Shown: positions 34,515 through 43,337 of the stretch, piece after piece
How the letters are laid out: every line of letters begins with the position of its first letter
Numbering within the stretch: position 1 is the first letter of the stretch
NCBI GenBank assembly: GCA_004210455.1
Contig: SEFA01000039.1
Coordinates: 1-55,794 of the forward strand
Reading direction: 5' to 3'
DNA: 55,794 nucleotides
From: Rubrivivax sp.
Lineage (GTDB): Bacteria; Pseudomonadota; Gammaproteobacteria; Burkholderiales; Burkholderiaceae_C
Program-made: the position numbers and the translations under genes
The notes under the pieces: generated by a model
Database searches by the model: none
Told to the model about the DNA's origin: nothing
The model's input: only the letters and a program-made list of their open reading frames with translations

Positions 34515-34976
34515 TCAATGCAGCGTCGTGGGCGCGCCGGCGGACACGATGGCCAGTTCCTGCTTCACGTCCTGCGAGGTGCCGGGGCTCGCATGGTGCG
34601 CGACCATGCGCCAGCCCAGCGCCGTCTTCAGGTAGACATTCGTCGCGACGACCCAGGCGCTCTGCACGCCGTCCTCGTCGGTGATCTCGACGCGCTCGAG
34701 CACCTGGTGGATCGCCGTCTCGCCGTTGACCAGCTTGCGCTGGCACTCCGGATGGACCGGGATCGAGCCTCTGGCGAAGATCTGCTCGAAGCTCGCCCGG
34801 ATCGCCGCCGCGCCGACGACGCGCGGCCCGCCCGGATGCACGCAGCAGACCTCGTCCTCGTCGCCCCAGACGGCCATCAGCCGTTCCAGGTCGCCGGCCT
34901 GCAGGGCCTCGTAGAACTGCGCTTCGGTGTCCTCCGGAGAGGCCAGCAGCAGGGCGGTCTGAGGCTTGCGCACCAT
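34515..34976 (-). CDS. SnoaL/NTF2-like protein
   Basis: The 153-residue protein has the cone-shaped NTF2-like fold pattern: FYEALQAGDLERLMAVW, CCVHPGGPRVVG and WRMVAHHASP. It resembles SnoaL and DUF4440 proteins, which bind small ligands or catalyse simple isomerisations. No active residue can be assigned with confidence. It lies in the minus-strand cluster between the zinc-finger gene and YheT. Confidence 0.8.
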   Translation of the reverse strand: MVRKPQTALLLASPEDTEAQFYEALQAGDLERLMAVWGDEDEVCCVHPGGPRVVGAAAIRASFEQIFARGSIPVHPECQRKLVNGETAIHQVLERVEITDEDGVQSAWVVATNVYLKTALGWRMVAHHASPGTSQDVKQELAIVSAGAPTTLH

Positions 34977-35041
34977 GGGTCTCGTTCCTGGTTTAAGGGA
35001 GCGGGCGTCGGCCGGCGTCCACGCGTCGACCGTGTCGGGGC

Positions 35042-35260
35042 TCAGTGACCGGAGGGCAGTTGCTCGCCGGCCTTCAGCTTGTACAGCGTGCCGCAGTACG
35101 GGCAGGCGCCTTCGCCGGTGTGGCTCAGGTCGATGAAGACGCGCGGGTGGTTGCTCCACAGCGGCATCTTGGGATTCGGGCAGAAGACGACGCCCGGACC
35201 TTGCAGGTCCTGGGCGGTGACTTCGACGGTGGCCTTGGGCGTGGTGGTGTTGGCGCTCAT
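35042..35260 (-). CDS. CHCC zinc-finger domain protein
   Basis: The 72-residue protein has Cys27, a His in the NHPRVFIDLSH stretch, and Cys53/Cys56 in ACPYCGTLYKL, the metal-binding set of the zf-CHCC family (related to the NDUFS6 subunit of complex I). It probably binds zinc; its role is not known. It follows ilvE by 79 bases on the same strand. Confidence 0.88.
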   Translation of the reverse strand: MSANTTTPKATVEVTAQDLQGPGVVFCPNPKMPLWSNHPRVFIDLSHTGEGACPYCGTLYKLKAGEQLPSGH

Positions 35261-35339
35261 GATCTTGTTCTTGAAGGCTTGCGGAGGCTGGCGGCCCGTT
35301 GCGGTACGACGGCAGAAGAGGCGGCTGAGACCGGGCCGG

Positions 35340-36263
35340 TCAGACCACGCTCAGCCAGTGGGCGTACTTGGGATTGCGGCCGTTGACGATGTCGAAGAAG
35401 GCCGACTGGATCTTCTCGGTGATCGGGCCGCGGCTGCCGCTGCCCAGTTCGATGCGGTCCAGCTCGCGGATGGGCGTCACTTCGGCGGCGGTGCCGGTGA
35501 AGAAGGCCTCGTCCGAAATGTAGACCTCGTCGCGGGTGATGCGCTTCTCGACCAGCTTCAGGCCCAGGTCCTCGCAGATCGCGAAGATGGTGTTGCGGGT
35601 GATGCCGTTGAGCGCGCCCGCCGACAGGTCGGGCGTGTAGACGACGCCGTTCTTGATGATGAAGAGGTTCTCTCCCGCGCCCTCGGACACGAAGCCCGAG
35701 GCGTCCAGCAGCAGCGCCTCGTCGTAACCGTCCTCGGTCGCTTCCATGTTGGCCAGGATCGAGTTGGTGTAGTTGGACACCGTCTTGGCCTGCGTCATCG
35801 TGATGTTGACGTGGTGGCGGGTGTAGCTGCTGGTCTTGACGCGGATGCCGCGCTTGAGGCCTTCCTCGCCCAGGTAGGCGCCCCAGGCCCAGGCGGCGAC
35901 CATCAGGTGGATCTTGTTGCCCTTGGGGCTGACGCCCAGCTTCTCGCTGCCGATCCAGGTCAGCGGACGCAGGTAGCCGCTGGCCAGCTTGTTCTCGCGG
36001 ACGACCGCCTTCTGCGCCTCCTCGACCTGCTCGATCGAGAACGGGATCTTCATGCGCAGGATCTTGGCGCTGTTGAACAGGCGCTCGGTGTGCTCGCGCA
36101 GCCGGAAGATCGCAGTGCCCTTGTCGGTCGGGTAGGCCCGCACGCCCTCGAAGGCGCCGCAGCCGTAGTGCAGGGTGTGGGTCAGCACATGGATCTTGGC
36201 GTCGCGCCAGTCCACCAGCTCGCCGTCCATCCAGATCTTGCCGTCGCGATCGTCCAGGGACAT
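35340..36263 (-). CDS. ilvE: Branched-chain amino-acid aminotransferase
   Basis: The 307-residue class IV PLP enzyme moves amino groups between leucine, isoleucine or valine and 2-oxoglutarate. It shows the HTLHYGCGAFEGVRAY substrate region, the PLP Lys in the QAKTVSNYTNSILA context, the SEGAGENLF cofactor motif, and the C-terminal TGTAAEVTPI. Length and motif order are normal. Confidence 0.95.
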   Translation of the reverse strand: MSLDDRDGKIWMDGELVDWRDAKIHVLTHTLHYGCGAFEGVRAYPTDKGTAIFRLREHTERLFNSAKILRMKIPFSIEQVEEAQKAVVRENKLASGYLRPLTWIGSEKLGVSPKGNKIHLMVAAWAWGAYLGEEGLKRGIRVKTSSYTRHHVNITMTQAKTVSNYTNSILANMEATEDGYDEALLLDASGFVSEGAGENLFIIKNGVVYTPDLSAGALNGITRNTIFAICEDLGLKLVEKRITRDEVYISDEAFFTGTAAEVTPIRELDRIELGSGSRGPITEKIQSAFFDIVNGRNPKYAHWLSVV

Positions 36264-36324
36264 GGGTCTTCCTTTTGCGGTTCTGCCGCCGCGGACGGAC
36301 CGCGGCGCTGCGAAGTCGGGGATT

Positions 36325-36732
36325 TTATGCGGCCGGTGTGTCGGCGGGGGGCACCGATGCCGGCTCCTGGGCGCGGACCAGCGTCCATCGCGTGACCACG
36401 CTGTTTTCCATGACCACGTCCACCGCGTCGCCGCCGGTGTCGGTCCAGCGGTAGGTGTTCTCCTCGACCTTCACGCCCAGCGACTGGCACAGGCGGATCA
36501 GGTCGATCAGCTTCATGCCGGCGTGCAGCTTCGAGTTCAGCATGATCGCGCTGGAGACATGGCCCAGCGGCGACTTCTGGGCCGTGCGCATGACGCGCAT
36601 CAGCTGCGAGAACTGCAGCAGCAGATAGAAGATGACGGCGGAGGTGCCCAGGATGGCGCCCTTCCAGCCGAAGTAGTAGGTGCCGACGACGATGGCGGCG
36701 ATGGCGAGGAGGATGCCGGCGAGGCGGTTCAT
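36325..36732 (-). CDS. Small membrane protein of unknown function
   Basis: The 135-residue protein has a strongly hydrophobic N-terminus with one or two helices (residues about 5-45) and a soluble, basic C-terminal part with no motif I recognise. It sits between radA and ilvE on the same strand and starts 156 bases after the radA stop. An inner-membrane location is likely; function is not predictable from sequence. Confidence 0.75.
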   Translation of the reverse strand: MNRLAGILLAIAAIVVGTYYFGWKGAILGTSAVIFYLLLQFSQLMRVMRTAQKSPLGHVSSAIMLNSKLHAGMKLIDLIRLCQSLGVKVEENTYRWTDTGGDAVDVVMENSVVTRWTLVRAQEPASVPPADTPAA

Positions 36733-36888
36733 GCGGGGGAACTCCGAAGGGGGTGCCGAAAGGGGAACGAAAGGCGGCGGCCGGGTGGGGCGGAACCCGC
36801 GATTGTCGTCGGGCCGGATCGGCGGCGGGTGTGGCGATTGCGGATGCCGCCGTCGCCTTCCCCGTCGCGGCCCACTTCCCGCTGTCGG

Positions 36889-38247
36889 TTACAGGCCGCG
36901 GAGGATCTCGATGGCGTCCTCGATGCGGGCGACCGGGTGGACGGTCAGGCCGTCGATGGGTTTCTTCGGCGCGTTGGCCTGCGGCACGACCGCGATCGAG
37001 AAGCCCAGCTTGGCGGCTTCCTTCAGCCGTTCCTGGCCGCGCGGCGCGGGCCGCACCTCGCCGGCCAGACCGACTTCCCCGAAGGCGAAGAAGCCCTTGG
37101 GCAGCGGCTTGCCGCGCAGCGAGCTCTGGATCGCGAGCAGCACGGCCAGGTCGGCCGCCGGCTCGCTGATGCGCACACCGCCGACGGCGTTGACGAAGAC
37201 GTCCTGGTCCATCGTCGCGACGCCCGCATGCCGGTGCAGCACCGCGAGCAGCATCGCGAGGCGGTCGCGCTCCAGGCCCACCGACAGCCGGCGCGGGCTG
37301 GGGCCGCCGCCGTCGACCAGCGCCTGCAGCTCCACCAGCAGAGGCCGCGTGCCTTCCAGCGTGACCAGTACGCAGGAGCCGGGCACCGGCTCGCCGTGCG
37401 TGGACAGGAAGATCGCGCTCGGATTGGTGACGCCCTTCAGGCCCTTCTCCGTCATGGCGAAGACGCCGATCTCGTTGACCGCGCCGAAGCGGTTCTTGAT
37501 CGCGCGGACCAGCCGGTAGCTGCTGTGGGTGTCGCCCTCGAAGTAGAGGACGGTGTCGACGATGTGTTCCAGCACGCGCGGGCCGGCCAGCGCGCCCTCC
37601 TTGGTCACGTGGCCGACCAGCACCATGGCGCAGCCGCCGGACTTGGCGGTGCGGGTGAGTTGCGCGGCGCATTCGCGGACCTGCGCGACCGATCCGGGCG
37701 CCGAGGACAGCTGCTCGGAGTACATCGTCTGGATGGAGTCGATGACGCAGAAATCGGGTTTCTCGACCTCGATGGTGGCGAGGATCTTTTCCAGGCCGAT
37801 CTCCGCCAGCACGCGCACCTGCGAGCCGTCCAGGCTCAGGCGGCGGGCGCGCATCGCGACCTGCGCGCCGGACTCCTCGCCGGTGACGTAGAGCACCTTC
37901 ATCTGGCGGGAGAGCGCGTCGACCGCCTGCAGCAGCAGCGTCGACTTGCCGATGCCCGGATCGCCGCCGATCAGCACCACGCCGCCGGTGACGATGCCCC
38001 CGCCCAGCACGCGGTCGAGTTCTTCCAGCGAGGTGGGGGTGCGCTCGAAATCGCGGGCCTCGATCTCGGACAGGGTCGCGACGGGCTGGCTGCGGGCCAG
38101 CGCCTGGAAGCGGTTCTTCCCGCCAGCGGGCTCGGCGGCGGTCTCGACCAGGGTGTTCCAGGCACTGCAGGACGGGCAGCGGCCCAGCCACTTGGCGCTG
38201 GTGGCGCCGCATTCGGAGCAGACGTATTGGGATTTCTGGGTGGCCAT
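36889..38247 (-). CDS. radA: DNA repair protein RadA
   Basis: The 452-residue branch-migration ATPase acts with RecA in recombination. It has the C4 zinc finger (Cys10, Cys13, Cys24, Cys27), Walker A GDPGIGKST (95-103), the RadA-specific KNRFG motif (in AIKNRFGAVNE), and a C-terminal Lon-like domain. It is first in the minus-strand cluster; the 5' side is the 11-bp motif array at 38272-38428, so the array may carry the promoter. Confidence 0.95.
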   Translation of the reverse strand: MATQKSQYVCSECGATSAKWLGRCPSCSAWNTLVETAAEPAGGKNRFQALARSQPVATLSEIEARDFERTPTSLEELDRVLGGGIVTGGVVLIGGDPGIGKSTLLLQAVDALSRQMKVLYVTGEESGAQVAMRARRLSLDGSQVRVLAEIGLEKILATIEVEKPDFCVIDSIQTMYSEQLSSAPGSVAQVRECAAQLTRTAKSGGCAMVLVGHVTKEGALAGPRVLEHIVDTVLYFEGDTHSSYRLVRAIKNRFGAVNEIGVFAMTEKGLKGVTNPSAIFLSTHGEPVPGSCVLVTLEGTRPLLVELQALVDGGGPSPRRLSVGLERDRLAMLLAVLHRHAGVATMDQDVFVNAVGGVRISEPAADLAVLLAIQSSLRGKPLPKGFFAFGEVGLAGEVRPAPRGQERLKEAAKLGFSIAVVPQANAPKKPIDGLTVHPVARIEDAIEILRGL

Positions 38248-38271
38248 GGGGCGCGATTGTCGCCGCCCGCG

Positions 38272-38428
38272 CTGTGGACAACCCTGTTGAGAAGCCTGTG
38301 GATGGGCGGTGATCCGGCTGTGGACCTGTTGTGCGTACGTTGTGGGCCGTCTGTGGGTTGATCGTGGTCAACCCCGCAGCCCAGCTGTGGGAGACCTGTG
38401 CGCAAGCTGTGAGTCGGGTGTGTGCAAC
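38272..38428. promoter_or_regulatory. Array of about fourteen TGTGG-type motifs at 11-12 bp spacing
   Basis: CTGTGG or near variants begin at 38272, 38284, 38296, 38307, 38318, 38329, 38340, 38351, 38362, 38385, 38396, 38407 and 38418; the unit expected at 38373 is degenerate. The spacing is 11 or 12 bases, about one DNA turn, so all motifs face one side of the helix. The first unit contains TGTGGACAA, one base from a perfect DnaA box. The period is not a multiple of three, so it is not coding repetition. It fills the gap between radA and the MutS-like gene. Confidence 0.75.
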
Positions 38429-38540
38429 CGTCGTCCTGGCACTGCATCGGGGGTTGTTTCTCCCTCGTGGAGCACCATCTGAAGACCCCGATCTGCCGAC
38501 CGCAGGCCCTCTGGCATCCACACCTTCAGCACAACGACCG

Positions 38541-40247
38541 ATGACCCTGCCCCACGTCGACCGCGTCCTGGGACGATTCAAGCGGATCCGGGCCGTGTTC
38601 TCGGAATCGTTCGCCAATACGCGTCCGCACTCGACTTCTTACGACTGGTTTTCGGAGAGCGAGGTGGCCAGCCTCGACCGCGCGAAGGACGTCGACGCGC
38701 CGGAGCACGTCGACGACCAGTCGTGGCGGGACCTGGACATGCCGGCGTACCTCAGTCGCATCGGCCAGCGAGCCAGCCTGTGCGCCCGCCAGGCGACCTA
38801 TCGACGCCTCAGGCGGGGGGCGACCGCCCAGGGTGTCGTCGCCGACCTGCTCCGGGCGCATTCCCCCGCTGAACTTACCGCGTTGATCGAACCCGCCGAG
38901 CCCATCCGGGATGCCCTGCGCTGCGCCAGCGACGACATCACGCCGCATCTGTTCCATGGCGCCAGGATCGTCACCCCGGGTTGGGCCGAACGCCTGTGGC
39001 TGGCGCCCTGGGGGCTGGCGCTCGTCTGGACCTTGCAGTGGCTGTTCGCCTGGCCCGCGACCGTCGGGATCGGTGCGACGCTGGCCTACATGGGTCTCGT
39101 CGGCTTCGTGCAGATCCGGCTGTTCCCGCGCCTCCAGGAATGGAAGAAGCTCCGAGCCGGGCTGCAGCTGGTTCTCGCATCGGCCCGATCGTTCGGAGAG
39201 CTGGGCGTCACCCGCCGCGGCCGCCTGTACGAGGCGCTGACAGATGATCTGGCCGAGACGGACCGGCTCGCCGCGCTGATCTCGGGGCGTCTGTATGACC
39301 GCTTCGCGGGGATCGCGGAATACGCCAACCTGCTGGCGATGAGCGAGTACGCGACGCTGCGCGCGTCAGTGGAACGGTTCGAAGCCGCCCTTCCGTCGCT
39401 GCGTCGGGTCTATGAGCGAGTGGCGGAATGCGAGGCGGATCTGTGCTTCCTTGAGCACGCGCTCTCCGCCGGCCAGCTCTGCGTCGCCAGGCTGGAGACG
39501 GACGGGGATGTCGTCTTCACGGATCTGAAGAGTCCGCTCTTCGACGACTGCCAGCCGCTCAGCTTCAGGATGGGCGACAGGAGCCTGCTGCTCAGCGGGC
39601 AGAACGGCATCGGAAAGAGCACGCTGCTCCGGGCCATCGGCATCAACCTGCTGGTCGCGCGCGCCTTCGGCGTCTGCTATGCCGCCCAGGCGCGGGTGCC
39701 TCCGGTGACCGTCTGGGTGAGCATCGAGAACAAGGATTCGATCGAGGACCGCCAGAGCCTCTACATGGCTGAACTGCTGCGCGCCCAGACCCTGGTCAAG
39801 GCCGCCGAATCGGAGGGCCGGACTGCCTTCTTCATCATCGACGAGATCTTCCGCGGCACCAACAACATCGAATCCGTGGCGGCCGGGGCCGCAGTGCTGC
39901 AGCATTTGGCCGCGCATGCGCGGGTCGTCGTCACTTCCCACAACCTCGCGCTGGGCAAGATCCTGCGGCGCGGCTATCGGTCGCTCCATCTGGCCCGGAC
40001 GCAGGGCAAGGGGCTGATCCTCGAAGACGGGCTGCTGCCCGACACCAACGGGATCGCGCTCATGGGCCGCTACGACTTTCCGCCGTCCGTCCTGCGGGAG
40101 GCGGACCGGGTGCGGGCCTGGTATGCCGACTACGTCCTTCAGCCCGGCGACTTCCCGCTGGAGGACGGCGCGGGCCGCGAACCGACCCACAGTCCGGCGA
40201 AGGTCAGCCCGGCATTCACCAGCAGCAGCTCCAACCCCATCCGGTAG
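38541..40247 (+). CDS. Membrane MutS-like ATPase
   Basis: The 568-residue protein ends in a MutS-type ABC ATPase domain: Walker A GQNGIGKST (353-361), Walker B FFIIDE (430-435) followed by FRGTN, the MutS DE-x-RGT variant, and TSHN at 465-468. Residues about 152-190 form two membrane helices, and helical clamp-like sequence follows. The MutS mismatch-recognition N-terminus is missing. It probably acts at the membrane rather than in classic mismatch repair. The ATG at 38541 excludes the motif array from the gene; a longer frame from 38331 is rejected. The last 109 bases overlap the tail of the symporter gene. Confidence 0.8.
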   Translation: MTLPHVDRVLGRFKRIRAVFSESFANTRPHSTSYDWFSESEVASLDRAKDVDAPEHVDDQSWRDLDMPAYLSRIGQRASLCARQATYRRLRRGATAQGVVADLLRAHSPAELTALIEPAEPIRDALRCASDDITPHLFHGARIVTPGWAERLWLAPWGLALVWTLQWLFAWPATVGIGATLAYMGLVGFVQIRLFPRLQEWKKLRAGLQLVLASARSFGELGVTRRGRLYEALTDDLAETDRLAALISGRLYDRFAGIAEYANLLAMSEYATLRASVERFEAALPSLRRVYERVAECEADLCFLEHALSAGQLCVARLETDGDVVFTDLKSPLFDDCQPLSFRMGDRSLLLSGQNGIGKSTLLRAIGINLLVARAFGVCYAAQARVPPVTVWVSIENKDSIEDRQSLYMAELLRAQTLVKAAESEGRTAFFIIDEIFRGTNNIESVAAGAAVLQHLAAHARVVVTSHNLALGKILRRGYRSLHLARTQGKGLILEDGLLPDTNGIALMGRYDFPPSVLREADRVRAWYADYVLQPGDFPLEDGAGREPTHSPAKVSPAFTSSSSNPIR

Positions 40248-41608
40248 TCGCCGAACAGGGCGGCCTGGTGGGCGTCGATCACCCAGCACAAGGCCGGGGC
40301 CGCCAGCGCGATCCACGGCAGCACGCCCGCGCGCAGGGTCCGCGTCGTCAGGATGCCGAAGGCGAACAGTCCCAGCAGCGGTCCGTAGGTGTAGCCCGCC
40401 AGCTTGAGGATCAGGGAGACCATGCTCGGGTCGTCGAGCCAGCGGAAGCCCAGCGTCAGCAGCAGGAAGACCAGCGCGTAGCCCAGGTGCACCGCCTTGC
40501 GGATGCGGCGCTTGCGGGCCTCGTCCCAGTCGTGGCGTTCCTGCAGGCCGATCAGGTCGATGCAGGTGCTGGACGTCAGCGCGGTGATGGCGCCGTCGGC
40601 GCTCGGGAACAGCGCCGAGATCAGCGCGACCACGAAGATCAGCTGCACCCAGGCCGGCAGGTGGCCCATCACGACGGCGGGGAAGAGCCGGTCGCCGTGG
40701 GCGCTGATGTCCTGCTGCTGCGCATACATGGTCAGCAGGCCGCCGAGGAACAGGAACAGCAGCACGACGACGGTCATGATGGCCGCCATCACCATCATGT
40801 TCTTCTGCGCGTCGGCCAGGCGCCTGACCGAGATGTTCTTCTGCATCATCTCCTGGTCCAGGCCGGTCATGGCGACGGCGATGGCCGCGCCGGCGAGCAG
40901 CTGCTTGGCCCAGTGCGAGGCGCTCATCGGATCGGTGACGAAGACGTCGGCGAGGCCGGCCACGCGCATCGCCTGCCAGCCCGACGCCAGGTCCAGGCCC
41001 AGCGCGTGGAGCAGGAACACCACGCAGATCACCAGGCCGCCCAGCATGCCGGTGGTCTGCAGCGTGTCGGTCCAGACGATGGTCTTGACGCCGCCTTCCA
41101 GCGTGTAGAGCAGGATCATCACGAGCACCAGCAGCGCGCTGAGCCAGAACGGCATGCCGAACTGGGCCAGCACCAAGTCCTGCAGGATGCGCACGACGAG
41201 GTAGAGGCGGGCGGTCGCGCCCAGGGTGCGGGACAGGATGAAGAAGCCCGCGCCGGTGCGGTGGGCGGCGACACCCAGCCGCGCGCCGAGGTAGCGGTAG
41301 ATGGAGCTGAGGTTCAGCCGGTAGTAGAGCGGCAGCAGCACGAAGGCCACGACGGCGTAGCCGGCGAACTGGCCGATCATGATCTGGAAGTAGCTGAACG
41401 CGCCGGCGCCGACCGAGCCCGGCACGCTGATGAAGGTCACGCCGGAGAGCGACGTGCCGATCATCCCGAAGGCGACCAGGCCCCAGTGGCTGTTGCGGTT
41501 GCCGATAAAGAAGCTGTCGTTGTCCGCGCGGCGGGACGTCCACCAGGCCACCGCCAGCAGCAGCGAGAAGTAGGCGACGACGACGGCGAGCAGGACGGAG
41601 GCGGACAT
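40139..41608 (-). CDS. Sodium:solute symporter
   Basis: The 489-residue inner-membrane protein has about 13 helices and the SSS-family pattern: GLVAFGMIGTSLSGVTFISVPG near residue 55, RTLGATARLYLVVRI, and GLDQEMMQKNISVR. It couples Na+ entry to uptake of an unknown organic solute. The C-terminal 36 codons overlap, on the opposite strand, the end of the MutS-like gene. It is divergent from the LysE gene across about 145 bases. Confidence 0.88.
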   Translation of the reverse strand: MSASVLLAVVVAYFSLLLAVAWWTSRRADNDSFFIGNRNSHWGLVAFGMIGTSLSGVTFISVPGSVGAGAFSYFQIMIGQFAGYAVVAFVLLPLYYRLNLSSIYRYLGARLGVAAHRTGAGFFILSRTLGATARLYLVVRILQDLVLAQFGMPFWLSALLVLVMILLYTLEGGVKTIVWTDTLQTTGMLGGLVICVVFLLHALGLDLASGWQAMRVAGLADVFVTDPMSASHWAKQLLAGAAIAVAMTGLDQEMMQKNISVRRLADAQKNMMVMAAIMTVVVLLFLFLGGLLTMYAQQQDISAHGDRLFPAVVMGHLPAWVQLIFVVALISALFPSADGAITALTSSTCIDLIGLQERHDWDEARKRRIRKAVHLGYALVFLLLTLGFRWLDDPSMVSLILKLAGYTYGPLLGLFAFGILTTRTLRAGVLPWIALAAPALCWVIDAHQAALFGDYRMGLELLLVNAGLTFAGLWVGSRPAPSSSGKSPG

Positions 41609-41753
41609 GGCGCGGGATTATTGGAGCGTCGGCGCGCGGGCTGCATTCCGAAAGTGGCAGCAGGCATAACCGGGCCACCCGCCGCCCATGCCCTGACCTT
41701 CGTCGTTGTCGGGGGCGCCGTGCTACAACTCCGCTCCTTCGTAGGAGTCGATC

Positions 41754-42386
41754 ATGGAGTTGTCAGTCTGGCTGGGGTTTTTTGCGGCCTCCTGGGCCAT
41801 CAGCCTGTCCCCGGGCGCGGGGGCCATCGCGGCGATGAGCGCCGGGCTGAATCACGGCTTCCAGCGCGGCTACTTCATGACGATGGGCCTGATCCTGGGC
41901 ATCCTGACCCAGATCGTGGTGGTCGGCGCCGGGCTGGGCGCGCTGATCGCGGCCTCCGAACAGGCGTTCGCGGTGGTCAAGTGGGCCGGCGTGGCCTACC
42001 TCGTGTACCTGGGCATCCAGCAATGGCGCTCGCCGGCCAGGCCCCTGGTGGCTGAACAGGCCGAGGGCCGGCAGGTCTCGCGTCGCGACCTGGTGCTGCG
42101 CGGCTGGGGCATCAACGCGGTGAACCCCAAGGGCACGGTCTTCCTGCTGGCGGTGGTGCCGCAGTTCCTGAACCTGCACCACAGCCTGACCCAGCAGTAC
42201 GCGGTGATCGGCGCGACGCTGGCCTTCACCGACGCCGTCGTGATGGCCGGCTACACGCTGCTGGCCGCCCGTGTGCTGCGGGCGCTGAAGTCGGAATCGC
42301 ACCTGAAGGCGATGAACCGGATCTTCGGATCGCTGTTCGTCGGTGCCGGCGCCCTGCTGGCCACCTTCAAGAAGGCGGCTGACTGA
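41754..42386 (+). CDS. LysE-family amino-acid exporter
   Basis: The 210-residue inner-membrane protein has six hydrophobic segments and the LysE/RhtB N-terminal pattern SPGAGAIAAMSAGLNHGFQRG. It probably exports amino acids or related compounds. AGGAG lies six bases before the ATG. The next gene, another exporter, starts six bases after its stop, so they share a transcript. Confidence 0.9.
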   Translation: MELSVWLGFFAASWAISLSPGAGAIAAMSAGLNHGFQRGYFMTMGLILGILTQIVVVGAGLGALIAASEQAFAVVKWAGVAYLVYLGIQQWRSPARPLVAEQAEGRQVSRRDLVLRGWGINAVNPKGTVFLLAVVPQFLNLHHSLTQQYAVIGATLAFTDAVVMAGYTLLAARVLRALKSESHLKAMNRIFGSLFVGAGALLATFKKAAD

Positions 42387-42391
42387 GGCGC

Positions 42392-43300
42392 ATGGCCACC
42401 GTTTCCACCTCCAACGTTTCCAACGCTCCCAATCGCTGGTTGTTCTGGGGCCCGACGCTGATCTGGGCCAGCACCTGGCACGTGATCCTGTACCAGCTCG
42501 CCTCGGGCGTGCCGGTGCTCAATTCGGTCGGCTGGCGGTTCGGCATGGCCGCGCTGATGCTGGCCGGTTTCGCGCGCTGGCAGAAGCTGTCGCTGAAGCT
42601 GCCGCTCTCCGCGCACGGGCTGATGCTGGCGACGGGGATCGTCCAGTACAGCGGCAACTACTACTCCGTCTACGAGGCTGAACGCCACATCCCGAGCGGC
42701 CTGGTCGCGGTGCTGTTCTGCCTGATGGTGTTCGGCAACGCGCTGTCGGGGCGGATCTTCTTCGCCCAGCGGGTGACGGGCCGTTTCCTGGCGGCGTCGG
42801 CGGGCGCGGTGGCGGGGGTGGTGATGATCTTCTGGCCGGAGATTGCGTCGACGGGCGCCCGCCCGACGGCGGCCTACGGGCTCGCCATCGGCCTGGCGGC
42901 CGTGCTGGCGGCCTGCATCGGCAACGTGCTCACGCTGACCCTGACCCGCCGCGGCTTGGCCTTGGTGCCGGTGCTGGCGTGGAGCATGGGGTATGGCGCG
43001 GCATTCCTGCTGATCACGTCGGTGGCATCCGGGCAGGGCCTGCACTTCGCGTGGACGCCGGAATACGTGTTCAGCCTGCTGTACCTGGCGGTGTTCGGCT
43101 CGGTGATCGCCTTCGTCCTGTACTTCAAGCTCGCCCAGCGTGACGGCACGGCGCGCGCGGCGCTCACAGGCGTCGTGATTCCCGTGATCGCGCTGGGGAT
43201 CTCGGCGATCTTCGAAGGCTGGCGGCCCACGGTGCTGGCGCTCGTCGGCATGGTGCTGTGCCTGGGCAGCATCTATGTGGCGACACGGCCGCAGCGGTGA
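42392..43300 (+). CDS. EamA/DMT-family transporter
   Basis: The 302-residue membrane protein has about ten helices arranged as two EamA repeats, as in the drug/metabolite transporter superfamily. It starts six bases after the LysE stop, so it is likely cotranscribed. The substrate is unknown; efflux of a metabolite is the usual role. Confidence 0.87.
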   Translation: MATVSTSNVSNAPNRWLFWGPTLIWASTWHVILYQLASGVPVLNSVGWRFGMAALMLAGFARWQKLSLKLPLSAHGLMLATGIVQYSGNYYSVYEAERHIPSGLVAVLFCLMVFGNALSGRIFFAQRVTGRFLAASAGAVAGVVMIFWPEIASTGARPTAAYGLAIGLAAVLAACIGNVLTLTLTRRGLALVPVLAWSMGYGAAFLLITSVASGQGLHFAWTPEYVFSLLYLAVFGSVIAFVLYFKLAQRDGTARAALTGVVIPVIALGISAIFEGWRPTVLALVGMVLCLGSIYVATRPQR

Positions 43301-43337
43301 GCGGCCGGCACCCCGCACCCCGACCTGTCGGAAGAGA

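Noticed and set aside
38331-38540. N-terminal extension of the MutS-like gene through the motif array
   Set aside because: The 11-bp period is out of step with codons, and the extension adds no domain; the ATG at 38541 fits better.
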